Shown: piece by piece, positions 25,063-32,858 of the stretch | Position numbering within the stretch: the first letter of the stretch is position 1 | Layout: each line of letters opens with the position of its first letter | Assembly (NCBI GenBank): GCA_028707635.1 | Contig: JAQWAQ010000013.1 | Location: 1-41,088, forward strand | DNA length: 41,088 nucleotides | Source: Negativicutes bacterium | GTDB taxonomy: Bacteria; Bacillota; Negativicutes; JAAYSF01 | Direction: 5' to 3' | Notes under the pieces: model-generated | The model's database searches: none | Told to the model about the DNA's origin: nothing | The model's input: only the letters and a program-made list of their open reading frames with translations | Program-made: the position numbers and the translations under genes

Positions 25063-25362
25063 TCCATCGTTGATGGCGCTGGGGTCACAAGGCGCCTCGG
25101 GGGGAGTCATTATGTCCAGCTTCACCGGCAAACCGCCGATGTAGGGAGCAAGTACATTGAAGACAGCTGTTAAGACAAGACCAAACACGGCTGCGGTGAT
25201 GCCGCAGACAAGCCCGAGAAATAGGCCACCCAGTAATCCGACAGTATCATGAGCTATTGCGCCAAGGACTACTCCGCCTAATCCGCCGAAGCATATTCCG
25301 GCGGCAAACAAAATGCCGGCAACCGGGACATATGGCAGGCGCGTGATAGTATAGTTAAACAC
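25054..25362 (-). CDS. Small glycine-rich membrane protein (about 102 aa)
   Basis: I do not recognise a family. Two long glycine- and alanine-rich hydrophobic stretches dominate: VAGILFAAGICFGGLGGVVL, and GLLGGLFLGLVCGITAAVFG running into LVLTAVFNVLA. The tail is proline-rich and hydrophilic (IMTPPEAPCDPSAIND). GTG 25362 is chosen because AGAGGGG lies nine to ten bases upstream; GTG 25371, three codons earlier, is too close to that sequence. The pattern suggests three or four membrane segments with small-residue packing. It is convergent with the aldo/keto reductase (9-bp overlap), and repeat copy B lies just upstream of its start. Confidence 0.7.
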   Translation of the reverse strand: MFNYTITRLPYVPVAGILFAAGICFGGLGGVVLGAIAHDTVGLLGGLFLGLVCGITAAVFGLVLTAVFNVLAPYIGGLPVKLDIMTPPEAPCDPSAINDGSA

Positions 25363-25391
25363 AAGACTCACCCCTCTCCTTGATGTTCTTG

Positions 25392-25520
25392 ATAAAGTGA
25401 GACTTGATTCAGATGGAGTTTTAACTCCACCTGAATCCTAGTCGAACCGTATCCAGGGACTTAGCCGCCCTTGCTCCCGCTTATAGCAGCGGGAGTCTTA
25501 GATCGGGTTAGTCATCGGAT
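25392..25520 (+). repeat. Dispersed structured intergenic repeat, copy B (full length)
   Basis: From ATAAAGTGAGACTTGATTC to GTCATCGGAT. Hairpin 1 is GATTCAGATGGAGTT/AACTCCACCTGAATC with a TT loop. The inner stem of hairpin 2 is a perfect CTCCCGCT/AGCGGGAG, flanked by GCCGCCCT and AGATCGGG. It sits between the divergent small membrane protein and the flavoprotein gene, so it lies in front of both genes rather than behind one. Confidence 0.88.
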
Positions 25521-25569
25521 ATCGTTTGCCAATAGCCGATGGAAATTTTTTAATAAAAGGAGGATCATT

Positions 25570-26448
25570 ATGGCAGATAATATATTTGATATTGCAGTCA
25601 TTGGCGGAGGACCGGCCGGACTATCAGCCGCTCTAACCGGACGCATTCGTAACAAGACGGTGGCGATATTTAATCATCTGGAATTCAGCCCTAAGCTGCA
25701 AAAGGCACATATTGTCGATAATTATCCCGGGATGCCTGAAATTACTGGGAAAGGATTAATGCAGCAGATGTCAGCGCATTGCCTAGCGCATGAGCCGACA
25801 TTGATCAAAGAAAAGGTTCTTAACATATTTCCGACTGAGGGGACATTTACCCTGTTGACACCCGCCCAAACGTATGAAGCACGGGTGATTGTTATTGCCA
25901 CAGGCGTTGTTGCTACTGCTCTATTCGAAGGTGAACGGGATTATCTTGGCCGCGGTGTTAGTTATTGTGCTACCTGTGATGGGATGTTTTATCGTGATAA
26001 AGATGTTGCCATCATTTCTTACACCCAGGAAGAAGGTGAACATGAAGCAAATTTTCTGGGAGAACTCTGTCGCAATGTCTACTATTTGCCCCAGTATAAA
26101 GGCGAAGCACCCAAGCTTCGTTCTGAAAAAATCAAGGTGCTTAGTGGAGTGCGGCCTAAAGCTATCAAAGGTGAAGGACAGGTTGCCGGGCTCGTGACGG
26201 ATAAAGAAGAACTGAAGGTGGACGGCGTATTTATTCTCCGACAGTCAGATCCTGTCGAAAATATCCTTCCCGGTCTGGAACTCGAAGGTGAGACCATTAA
26301 GGTCAAGCGTGATATGTCAACAAACATACCTGGCGTGTTTGCAGCCGGTGACTGTACCGGTAAACCTTGGCAGATCGCCAAGGCAGCAGGTGAGGGATTG
26401 GTCGCTGTACTGAGTGCCATTACTTACCTCGAAAAAAGTGCCAAATAA
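25570..26448 (+). CDS. Thioredoxin reductase-like flavoprotein lacking a normal NADPH motif
   Basis: A 292-residue, two-domain FAD protein of the thioredoxin reductase family. FAD binding is shown by IAVIGGGPAGLSAAL (residues about 8-22) and the late GVFAAGDCTG. The redox-active cysteines are in YCATCDGMF (Cys133 and Cys136). The NADPH domain is unusual: where NADPH enzymes have GGGDSAxE, this reads VAIISYTQEEGEHEANFL, with no glycine-rich loop. That is the pattern of ferredoxin-dependent flavin thioredoxin reductases described in clostridia, so ferredoxin may be the donor; this is inferred. ATG 25570 has AAAGGAGG upstream; the frame itself is open further back, into repeat copy B. It converges on the YkvI-like gene with a 29-bp overlap. 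Confidence 0.88.
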   Translation: MADNIFDIAVIGGGPAGLSAALTGRIRNKTVAIFNHLEFSPKLQKAHIVDNYPGMPEITGKGLMQQMSAHCLAHEPTLIKEKVLNIFPTEGTFTLLTPAQTYEARVIVIATGVVATALFEGERDYLGRGVSYCATCDGMFYRDKDVAIISYTQEEGEHEANFLGELCRNVYYLPQYKGEAPKLRSEKIKVLSGVRPKAIKGEGQVAGLVTDKEELKVDGVFILRQSDPVENILPGLELEGETIKVKRDMSTNIPGVFAAGDCTGKPWQIAKAAGEGLVAVLSAITYLEKSAK

Positions 26449-27472
26449 GGCTAACGGTAAAAATTAAGGCGATATAGCCAAAAATGGGGTAGACTGTAGC
26501 AATTAGGTTTGAGAAACCGACTTGACTGCAAATGACAGCACTAAGTGTAATCACAACAAGGCTAGCCGGAAAGCTCAGGCCTGCGGCGGACTGCAGCTTG
26601 GTGCTGCAACCATATAAACTGGCCATGGCGGTACTGTACATAGCCTTTACCAGCATGGCTGCGTAGCCGGCATGGGTAAATTCATGCTGGAGGTTTGATA
26701 CATACAGCATCGGGACTTCGTGCTGAAAGACTTCTGGGCTGTGATATGTGATAATCATGGCAACAAATAGACCCAAGAGAGTTAAAAGCAGGCCGCCAAT
26801 GAGGCCGCCTAAGATCCGGACTTTGCGGCTGGCAATCTGGCTGCCCAAAGGGGCCAGTATAGTCGTACCAAGGATAAGATTATAGGACGCATAGAGCAGG
26901 GCGGACATAACCCAGTGTGTGGCTGGAGTACTGCTAGGCTGAGCCGGGATGGAAAGCAAGGTAGGATTGAATCCGTGATACAGAATGGAATTGATGCCAA
27001 TGACGATGGTTGAAATGACTAATAGCGGTGTTACTAGCGAGTTAATGATTGAGATACCTCTCACCCCAGTTAGCACAGTTAACATGACGAGAAGAGCCAT
27101 CGCTATCAGGCCTGTATTGTAACTGAGGCTTAAAAAATCGCGGCTCACTGTGCCGGCCCCAGCCAGCATGATGGTCAAGCCACCAAATAAAAACACTCCT
27201 GTTGTGACATCAAGAACGCCGCCGATTCGTTTGCCGCAGATATAATACAGTACTTGTTGATAGCCTGTTGCATTAAGGCGGTGGCCGAGGTTGATTATAT
27301 AACTTCCCAGCCAGGCAAATAATAACCCGGCTAGGAGAATTCCTACCAGTCCGATATTTCCGTAAGAAATAAAGAATTGGACAATTTCTTGGCCGGAGGC
27401 AAACCCTGCGCCAATGACTGTGCCCACATAAGTGGCCGCAACCCGAAAGACGTCAATGAACTTCTTGGTCAT
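26420..27472 (-). CDS. YkvI-like membrane transporter family protein
   Basis: A 350-residue integral membrane protein with about ten hydrophobic segments. The N-terminus TYVGTVIGAGFASGQEIVQFF matches the YkvI family of Bacillus, which belongs to the wider LeuT/APC-fold carriers. Other segments, such as GVFLFGGLTIMLAGAGTV and GVRGISIINSLVTPLLVIS, are also typical. The substrate is not known. GGAGTG lies upstream of ATG 27472. Its 3' end overlaps the end of the flavoprotein gene by 29 bp in a convergent arrangement with no terminator between them. A large hairpin lies upstream, between it and the divergent HD-GYP gene. Confidence 0.85.
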   Translation of the reverse strand: MTKKFIDVFRVAATYVGTVIGAGFASGQEIVQFFISYGNIGLVGILLAGLLFAWLGSYIINLGHRLNATGYQQVLYYICGKRIGGVLDVTTGVFLFGGLTIMLAGAGTVSRDFLSLSYNTGLIAMALLVMLTVLTGVRGISIINSLVTPLLVISTIVIGINSILYHGFNPTLLSIPAQPSSTPATHWVMSALLYASYNLILGTTILAPLGSQIASRKVRILGGLIGGLLLTLLGLFVAMIITYHSPEVFQHEVPMLYVSNLQHEFTHAGYAAMLVKAMYSTAMASLYGCSTKLQSAAGLSFPASLVVITLSAVICSQVGFSNLIATVYPIFGYIALIFTVSLIWHFFRGK

Positions 27473-27552
27473 AAAGCCGAATCACTCCATTGCAGCGGTG
27501 ATAATACAATTGTATGAGCGACACCGAAGATTCTGAAGTGGATTTTAATGGC

Positions 27553-27605
27553 AAAACGGCAAAGAACCATCAGTCATAGCCTGGCTGGTGGTTCTTTGCC
27601 GTTTT
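27553..27605. other. Long hairpin in the divergent region between ykvI-like and HD-GYP genes
   Basis: AAAACGGCAAAGAACCA (27553-27569) pairs perfectly with 27589-27605 (17 bp). The inner loop can extend the stem (CAG/CTG). It sits about 80 bases upstream of the YkvI-like start and about 175 bases before the HD-GYP start, so it lies 5' of both genes and does not terminate either. The rest of 27473-27781 shows no gene. Confidence 0.6.
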
Positions 27606-27781
27606 ACGTAAAAGTGCTTCGACAAGACCGTATGGGTATTAATTGGTATGCCATCACAGTTTTCAATAATTCGGATATTATGGGTAAATTCTGTCATTAG
27701 GTAAAGGAATTTGCTAAGATAGAGAAGAATATAGAGGTGTCGAAATTTTATTAAAAATTGACAATAGAGGAGTCGCAGCTA

Positions 27782-28780
27782 TTGAACGCACAATTGTTTG
27801 CACAAATTGCTAATGCTGTACAAAGTAGTTCAGTACACGGTTGGCTGGTGATTGACAGGGATTATAAGATTGTTTTTGTCAACGATGCCTTTTGCCGGTT
27901 ATGGCATATTGACCGCGAGAACTTGCTCGATAAATCATTGCTCGATATATTTTACAATGGGAATAAGAAAGACAAAAACGATAGTTACCATGGTCCCTTA
28001 ATTGAAACAATCGATACCGGACGGGAGTTTCCTCTGATGGAGGCTTGCCTTAGCAATCATTATGACAATTCGTATATCTGGTATCTTGCCAGCACCTTTT
28101 TATTGCGTGAACCCGAAACCGAGCCGCGCTATGCGGTCGGGGTCTATGTTCCTATTGATAAATTTAAAATGATTGAAGCCAGGCTTGATGGGATCAATAT
28201 AAGCATTATCAAAGCTTTCTGTAAAGCAATTGGCATCAGGGATACTTATACGAAACAGCATAGTGAACATGTGGCTGCCCTGATGGTCGAATTAGCCGAA
28301 TTTATGGAAATGCCCCGTGAAGGCGTTACCATTGCCTACCTTGCCGGAATTGTTCACGACGTAGGCAAGCTCGGCGTACCTGAACGGATTTTAAACAAGC
28401 CTGGCCTGCTAAATGACAATGAATACGAATCAATCAAACGTCATGCCATTACAGGTGCCGATATTTTAGCCGATATAAATGGTTTTGATACGATTGCCAG
28501 TATTGTCCGTCACCATCATGAGCGCTTTGACGGACGCGGCTATCCTGTCGGACTTGCTGGTGACGCAATTCCTATCTATAGCCGGATGCTAGCGGTGTGC
28601 GATGCCTATGATGCTATGACAACAGCGCGGTGTTACCGTGAGCCGTATCCTGTTAGACAGGCTTTAGATGAAATCCAGCGGTGTTCAGGCACCCAATTTG
28701 ACCCTGAGATTAGTGAGGCCTTTATTCGTTTTATGGAGCAGAGCCGAATCAAGACCGACTTACAGGACCTAGCTACTTAA
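27782..28780 (+). CDS. PAS domain / HD-GYP domain protein, probable cyclic-di-GMP phosphodiesterase
   Basis: A 332-residue signalling protein. An N-terminal PAS-type sensor (HGWLVIDRDYKIVFVNDAFCRLW) occupies about residues 20-130, and a C-terminal HD-GYP domain about 135-325. The metal and catalytic motifs are intact: KQHSEHVAALM, HDVGKLGVPE, the HHHERFDGRGYP signature and CDAYDAMTTARCYR. HD-GYP proteins hydrolyse cyclic di-GMP to GMP via pGpG. No membrane segment is seen, so it is cytoplasmic. TTG 27782 is chosen because AGAGGAG lies nine bases upstream; the frame also has a TTG at 27758. No diguanylate cyclase or effector gene is adjacent. serS follows on the same strand after a 190-bp gap. 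Confidence 0.9.
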   Translation: MNAQLFAQIANAVQSSSVHGWLVIDRDYKIVFVNDAFCRLWHIDRENLLDKSLLDIFYNGNKKDKNDSYHGPLIETIDTGREFPLMEACLSNHYDNSYIWYLASTFLLREPETEPRYAVGVYVPIDKFKMIEARLDGINISIIKAFCKAIGIRDTYTKQHSEHVAALMVELAEFMEMPREGVTIAYLAGIVHDVGKLGVPERILNKPGLLNDNEYESIKRHAITGADILADINGFDTIASIVRHHHERFDGRGYPVGLAGDAIPIYSRMLAVCDAYDAMTTARCYREPYPVRQALDEIQRCSGTQFDPEISEAFIRFMEQSRIKTDLQDLAT

Positions 28781-28784
28781 TCAC

Positions 28785-28902
28785 TTTACAAGTAAGCGGT
28801 GTATATTGTAAAATAATCAGTATAAACTAATGATTGGGAAATATGCGGCGGTGCCCGTTTGAACGGGAAGGTACTCTCGTCCCTTACAGGCGGGAGTTTT
28901 TT
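28785..28902 (+). promoter_or_regulatory. serS leader: weak promoter plus attenuator-like terminator
   Basis: TTTACA at 28785-28790 and TAAAAT 18 bases later form a possible promoter. A small hairpin CCCGT-TTGA-ACGGG (28854-28867) follows, then a terminator-like stem ACTCTCG.CC/GG.CGGGAGT (28873-28897) with six T. It could simply terminate the HD-GYP transcript. If serS starts upstream of it, it is an attenuator. The leader is too short for a canonical T-box and lacks the TGG bulge. Confidence 0.5.
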
Positions 28903-28969
28903 CATGCCGACCGCTACCGGCCGTTCATTCGGGGAGATAAGCTTTTAGCTAAAAATAGGGGGTTCATGT

Positions 28970-30244
28970 ATGTTAGATATCAAATTCGTGCGGGAAAATC
29001 CGGAAAAGGTCCAGCAGGCGCTTCAGAATCGTGGTGCAGCTATGAATTTGGACGAATTCTTGAGATTAGAAAAGGAACGTCGTAATCTTCTCGGTGAAGT
29101 AGAATTACTCAAAAGCCAACGTAACACGGTATCACAGGAAATCAGTAAGCTTAAAAAAGCCAAAGAAAACGCCGATGACCTTGTCGCAGAGATGCGTGTG
29201 GTCGGTGACAAAATAGGCGAGCTTGATGCCCAAGTCAAGGCGACAGAAGCACAGTTAAACTCAATTATCATGAATATTCCTAACATACCACATGAGTCGG
29301 TTATTGTTGGTCGTGATGAGGCTGACAACAAGGAAATCCGGCAATGGGGTGAGCCACGCAAGTTTGACTTTGCGCCGCTTCCGCACTGGGAAATTGGTGA
29401 GAAACTTAGTATTTTAGATTTTGAACGAGGTGGCAAAGTCACCGGTGCGCGCTTCACTTTCTATCGCGGACTGGGGTCGCGGCTTGAACGTTCACTTATT
29501 AATTTTATGCTTGATCTGCATACAACCGACCATGGTTATACCGAATTTTTCCCGCCCTTTATTGCAAACAAAGACAGTATGACCGGCACTGGCCAACTAC
29601 CCAAGTTTGCCGATGATATGTTTAAATTAGAAGGGCTTGACTACTATCTTATTCCGACTGCCGAAGTTCCAATCACAAACCTTCATCGCGGTGAAATTTT
29701 TGATGTGAAAGACCTGCCCTTGTACTATACTGCCTATAGTGCTTGTTTTAGAGCTGAGGCTGGCGCGGCTGGCCGTGACACCCGTGGACTTATTCGCCAG
29801 CATCAGTTCAACAAAGTCGAAATGGTCAAGTTCACTAAACCTGAAGAATCCTATGAGGAACTGGAAAAACTGACAAATAATGCGGAACGCGTGCTTCAGC
29901 TCCTTGGCCTGCCTTACCGGGTGATACTTCTGTCAACCGGCGATATGGGCTTCTCATCAGCGAAGACGTATGACCTTGAAGTATGGTTGCCGAGCTTTGA
30001 TAAATACCGTGAAATTTCGTCCTGTTCTAATTTTGAGGACTTTCAGGCTCGTCGCGCCGATATCAAATTCCGTCGCGAGCCTAAGGCTAAACCAGAGTTT
30101 GTTCACACATTGAATGGTTCGGGTGTGGCAATCGGGCGGACGGTTGCCGCTATTTTAGAAAACTATCAACAGCCTGACGGATCAGTAGTTATCCCCGAAG
30201 TATTACGGCCTTACATGAAGACTGATTGCATTAAGGGATATTAA
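28970..30244 (+). CDS. serS: Serine--tRNA ligase
   Basis: Seryl-tRNA synthetase, class II, 424 residues, charging tRNA-Ser (and tRNA-Sec where present). The N-terminal [18 protein letters not shown] leads into the long antiparallel coiled-coil arm (residues about 30-105). Motif 2 is [22 protein letters not shown] and motif 3 is [20 protein letters not shown]. The serine-binding region [13 protein letters not shown] is present. AGGGGG is well spaced before ATG 28970. An attenuator-like hairpin lies in the leader, and a reversed full-length copy of the dispersed repeat lies 55 bp after the stop. Confidence 0.98.
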   Translation: MLDIKFVRENPEKVQQALQNRGAAMNLDEFLRLEKERRNLLGEVELLKSQRNTVSQEISKLKKAKENADDLVAEMRVVGDKIGELDAQVKATEAQLNSIIMNIPNIPHESVIVGRDEADNKEIRQWGEPRKFDFAPLPHWEIGEKLSILDFERGGKVTGARFTFYRGLGSRLERSLINFMLDLHTTDHGYTEFFPPFIANKDSMTGTGQLPKFADDMFKLEGLDYYLIPTAEVPITNLHRGEIFDVKDLPLYYTAYSACFRAEAGAAGRDTRGLIRQHQFNKVEMVKFTKPEESYEELEKLTNNAERVLQLLGLPYRVILLSTGDMGFSSAKTYDLEVWLPSFDKYREISSCSNFEDFQARRADIKFRREPKAKPEFVHTLNGSGVAIGRTVAAILENYQQPDGSVVIPEVLRPYMKTDCIKGY

Positions 30245-30298
30245 TACGCGATCTGATACAAGTTCTAATTGGGGAATATTATATGAAATAAGAAGTTC

Positions 30299-30422
30299 AT
30301 CCGATGACCAAGCCGCTCTAAAGTTTCCCTTCTGGAAAACCAAGAGCGGCTAAGTCCCTGGGATACGGTTCGACTAGGATTCAGGTGGAGTTAAACTCCA
30401 TCTGAGTCAAGTCTCACTTTAT
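30299..30422 (-). repeat. Dispersed structured intergenic repeat, copy D (inverted, near full length)
   Basis: Minus-strand copy running from ATAAAGTGAGACTTGACTC to GGTCATCGGAT. Hairpin 1 is CTCAGATGGAGTT/AACTCCACCTGA. Hairpin 2 has AGCCGCTCT/AGAGCGGCT with a different inner stem, TTTTCC/GGGAAA, compared with CTCCCGCT/AGCGGGAG in copy B. This is a compensated change. It lies between serS and the feo terminator. Confidence 0.87.
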
Positions 30423-30430
30423 GACCACAT

Positions 30431-30482
30431 AAATTAAGGGGTTGTGCTGGAACTAAGTTCCGACACATACCCCTTAATTTTC
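30431..30482 (+). terminator. Terminator between the serS region and feoAB
   Basis: AAATTAAGGGG (30431-30441) pairs with CCCCTTAATTT (30470-30480). The stem extends inward through TGTG/CACA, and a small GAACT/AGTTC stem occupies the loop. It is followed by a short T-run and immediately by the feo promoter. Confidence 0.75.
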
Positions 30483-30484
30483 CC

Positions 30485-30572
30485 TTGACATTGATATTCA
30501 TTCTCGATATAATCAGAGTACAAATAAGCCTAATCGCGCTTTTTTTTACAGCGATAGTGATAATGATTATCA
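30485..30572 (+). promoter_or_regulatory. feoAB promoter with Fur box(es)
   Basis: TTGACA at 30485-30490, a 17-base spacer and TATAAT at 30508-30513 match the sigma-A consensus exactly. A perfect 7-1-7 Fur-box palindrome, TGATAATGATTATCA, lies at 30558-30572, 20 bases before feoA. A second, weaker Fur-like sequence, TGATATTCATTCTCG, lies in the promoter spacer. Repression by iron-loaded Fur is inferred. Confidence 0.88.
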
Positions 30573-30592
30573 ATGACGAAGGGGGAATTCAT

Positions 30593-30811
30593 ATGACATT
30601 AGATCAAGCTAAACGTGGTCAACGCTTATATATTGCTAGTATTACCGGTGATACTGTTCGAGCTCAGGCAATTCGATTTGGTATTTTTGAAGGCTCTGAA
30701 ATACATTGTGCTGAAAAGTTGCCTGCTGGCCCCATTGTAATATCTAAAGGCAAACAGGAGATTGCTATTGGTCGAAGACTTGCCGAGAATATTGAGGTCC
30801 AACCCGCGTGA
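30593..30811 (+). CDS. feoA: Ferrous iron transport protein A
   Basis: FeoA is a small SH3-like cytoplasmic protein needed for FeoB function, 72 residues here. It shows the family layout: MTLDQAKRGQRLYIASITGD, then AIRFGIFEGSEIHCAEKLPA, PIVISKGKQEIAIGRRLAENI. The frame is open from 30485, but ATG 30593 has GGGGGA upstream and follows the promoter and Fur box. The gap to feoB is 15 bp, with GGAGG as the feoB ribosome-binding site, so the two genes are one operon under iron control. Confidence 0.94.
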   Translation: MTLDQAKRGQRLYIASITGDTVRAQAIRFGIFEGSEIHCAEKLPAGPIVISKGKQEIAIGRRLAENIEVQPA

Positions 30812-30826
30812 AACGGAGGATAGCAC

Positions 30827-32671
30827 ATGCATTGCCATAATAATTTAACTACTATAAATATACCAGAAGGCGCAAAGAAAATCGTTCTTGTGGGTAATCC
30901 AAATGTTGGCAAATCGGTATTTTTTAATACACTGACCGGAGTTTACGTTGATGTATCTAATTTTCCGGGAACCACAGTTGACATATCACATGGCCGCTTT
31001 GGCAGCGATGTTGTTATCGATACTCCTGGGGTCTATGGAATATCTTCCTTTAATGATGAAGAAATTGTCGCTAGGGATGTTATTCTGTCAGCCGATCTTA
31101 TTCTTAATGTTGTTGATGCTGTTCATCTTGAGCGGGATTTGTTTTTGACATTACAGGTAATTGATACCGGCATTCCAGTTATTGTTGCTATAAACATGAT
31201 GGATGAAGCAGCCGAGCAGGGCATAAAAATTGATATTGATTTGCTAGAACATCTTTTAGGGGTGCCAGTCATTCCTACTGTTGCCATAAAGAATAAGGGA
31301 CTTGATCAGGTCAAAGCGCGTTTGTATGAGGCGCAGGTTGGCAACATCCCGGCTGATCTAAAAAAACAGCTTGCAGAAACCCTGAATCGCATTGGTTGTT
31401 GGGCTGAAGCTTTGCTGGTTCTGGAAGGAGATCCTCATGTAGCGGATCGTCATGGTGTTGAGCCAGGCACACAGCGTGATGAAATTTATCATGCACGCCG
31501 GCATCGGGTCAATGACGTTCTTCAGCATGTTGTTAGTGAAACCCAAGAGGGTATTAGGTTCTCCACTAAACTGGGGCGGTTGATGCTTAACCCGCTCACA
31601 GGAATACCGTTCTTTTTTGTAGCACTTTATATAATGTATTATGTAATCGGCGTTGTTGTTGCTCAGGATATCGTGGGCTTTACCGAGGAGACGATCATGC
31701 AAGGGTTTTATGAACCTGCGATACGATCGTTCATTGGTCGATTCATTAGTGAGGAATCTATCCTTGGGATGATTCTTATCGGCGAATTCGGTCTCTTGAC
31801 AATGACAGCTACTTATATAGTGGGGCTGCTGCTGCCGCTCGTTGTCGGATTCTACCTGATCTTATCGATCATGGAGGATTCAGGATATCTACCCCGCCTG
31901 GCTGCTCTAGTTGATAGGTTGATGAATGTAATTGGTCTAAACGGGCGGGCTATTATTCCCCTGATTTTGGGCTTCGGCTGTGTAACTATGGCGACAATTA
32001 CCACCCGGATTTTAGGGACCCAGCGCGAACGGACAATTGCCACCGCAATTTTAGGGCTCGCCATTCCCTGTTCAGCCCAGCTTGGGGTTATCGCCGGGAT
32101 GCTGGCCGGGTTGGGAACAAAGTATATTACGATTTATGTAGTCGTTTTAATCCTTGTTTTAGGCATTGTTGGTAAGGTGCTTCATAAAGTTCTACCTGGT
32201 GAATCATCTGATCTGCTAATTGACTTACCGCCCATCCGACTGCCTGGCGTAAAAAATGTTCTCAAGAAAACTGTCACCAAGTCCCACGCCTTTCTTGAGG
32301 AAGCCGTTCCGTTGTTTGCCCTTGGGGCTCTTATTATCAGCGGGCTCCAGATCACTGGTCTTTTAGATGTTATTCAGACTCTCTTTGCCCCAATTACCGA
32401 GGGCCTGCTGCTACTGCCGAGAGAAACGGCCACCGCTTTTATCATGGGGATGATCCGCCGTGACTTTGGGGCTGCCGGCTTATCCGATATGGCTCTTACG
32501 CCGGAGCAAACGTTAATTTCGCTGATTGCCATTACGCTGTTTGTGCCATGTATTGCCGCAATCATTGTGATGTTTAAAGAGCGGGGTGCTCGTGAAGGCT
32601 CGCTCATTTGGATTGGTTCCTGGATCGCCGCATTCCTTGTCGGCGGAATCGTTGCCCATATTATCCTATAG
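30827..32671 (+). CDS. feoB: Ferrous iron transport protein B
   Basis: FeoB is the Fe(II) transporter of the cytoplasmic membrane, 614 residues (shorter than the 773-residue E. coli form). The N-terminal G domain shows GNPNVGKSVFFN (about 23-34), the switch segment NFPGTTVD, DTPGVYGI and NMMDEA. Helical membrane segments follow, including the two Gate-type regions (ILGFGCVTMATITTRIL, and FIMGMIRRDFGAAGLSDMAL in the second half). The charged insert between the G domain and the membrane part contains HARRHRVNDVLQHVV. ATG 30827 has GGAGG upstream. A 47-residue cysteine-rich protein follows 16 bp downstream and ends the operon. Confidence 0.97.
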   Translation: MHCHNNLTTINIPEGAKKIVLVGNPNVGKSVFFNTLTGVYVDVSNFPGTTVDISHGRFGSDVVIDTPGVYGISSFNDEEIVARDVILSADLILNVVDAVHLERDLFLTLQVIDTGIPVIVAINMMDEAAEQGIKIDIDLLEHLLGVPVIPTVAIKNKGLDQVKARLYEAQVGNIPADLKKQLAETLNRIGCWAEALLVLEGDPHVADRHGVEPGTQRDEIYHARRHRVNDVLQHVVSETQEGIRFSTKLGRLMLNPLTGIPFFFVALYIMYYVIGVVVAQDIVGFTEETIMQGFYEPAIRSFIGRFISEESILGMILIGEFGLLTMTATYIVGLLLPLVVGFYLILSIMEDSGYLPRLAALVDRLMNVIGLNGRAIIPLILGFGCVTMATITTRILGTQRERTIATAILGLAIPCSAQLGVIAGMLAGLGTKYITIYVVVLILVLGIVGKVLHKVLPGESSDLLIDLPPIRLPGVKNVLKKTVTKSHAFLEEAVPLFALGALIISGLQITGLLDVIQTLFAPITEGLLLLPRETATAFIMGMIRRDFGAAGLSDMALTPEQTLISLIAITLFVPCIAAIIVMFKERGAREGSLIWIGSWIAAFLVGGIVAHIIL

Positions 32672-32687
32672 CATGAGGTGATTTTCA

Positions 32688-32831
32688 ATGGAACAGCAAA
32701 TATGTCCTCAATGCGGTTATGAAATACATGAGCCGGGCACGATCCGCTGTCCGCGCTGCTATAAATTACTGCTTACCTCTTGTAATGGAAACTGTAGTAA
32801 ATGTAAACAAAACGGAAAATGCTCAACGTAA
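32688..32831 (+). CDS. Small eight-cysteine zinc-ribbon-like protein in the feo operon (47 aa)
   Basis: An unrecognised 47-residue protein starting MEQQICPQCGYEIHEPG at ATG 32688, with GAGGTG upstream. Eight cysteines form four pairs: CPQC, CPRC, CNGNC and CKQNGKC. The first two pairs look like a zinc ribbon; the last four could bind a second metal or an iron-sulfur cluster. It lies 16 bp after feoB, and the terminator overlaps its stop codon, so it is very likely the last gene of feoAB. Small cysteine-rich proteins often accompany feoB in Firmicutes, but this one has no membrane segment. A role in iron sensing or delivery is a guess. Confidence 0.8.
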   Translation: MEQQICPQCGYEIHEPGTIRCPRCYKLLLTSCNGNCSKCKQNGKCST

Positions 32832-32856
32832 AGACAGCCGAGTGCTGTCTTTTTCT
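32830..32856. terminator. Terminator of the feo operon
   Basis: AAAGACAGC / GCTGTCTTT (32830-32838 and 32844-32852) with loop CGAGT, followed by a T-rich tract. It begins in the stop codon of the cysteine-rich gene. The convergent acetyltransferase gene ends at 32859, so it may serve both strands, although the minus-strand T-run is short. Confidence 0.8.
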
Positions 32857-32858
32857 TT

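Noticed and set aside
28854..28902. T-box in front of serS
   Set aside because: GGAAGGTACTCTCG resembles the end of a T-box, but the TGG bulge is absent and the leader is too short for stem I.
28834..29085. 83-codon plus-strand frame across the serS leader and start
   Set aside because: It runs through the terminator-like hairpin and overlaps serS out of frame. Its TTG start has no ribosome-binding site.
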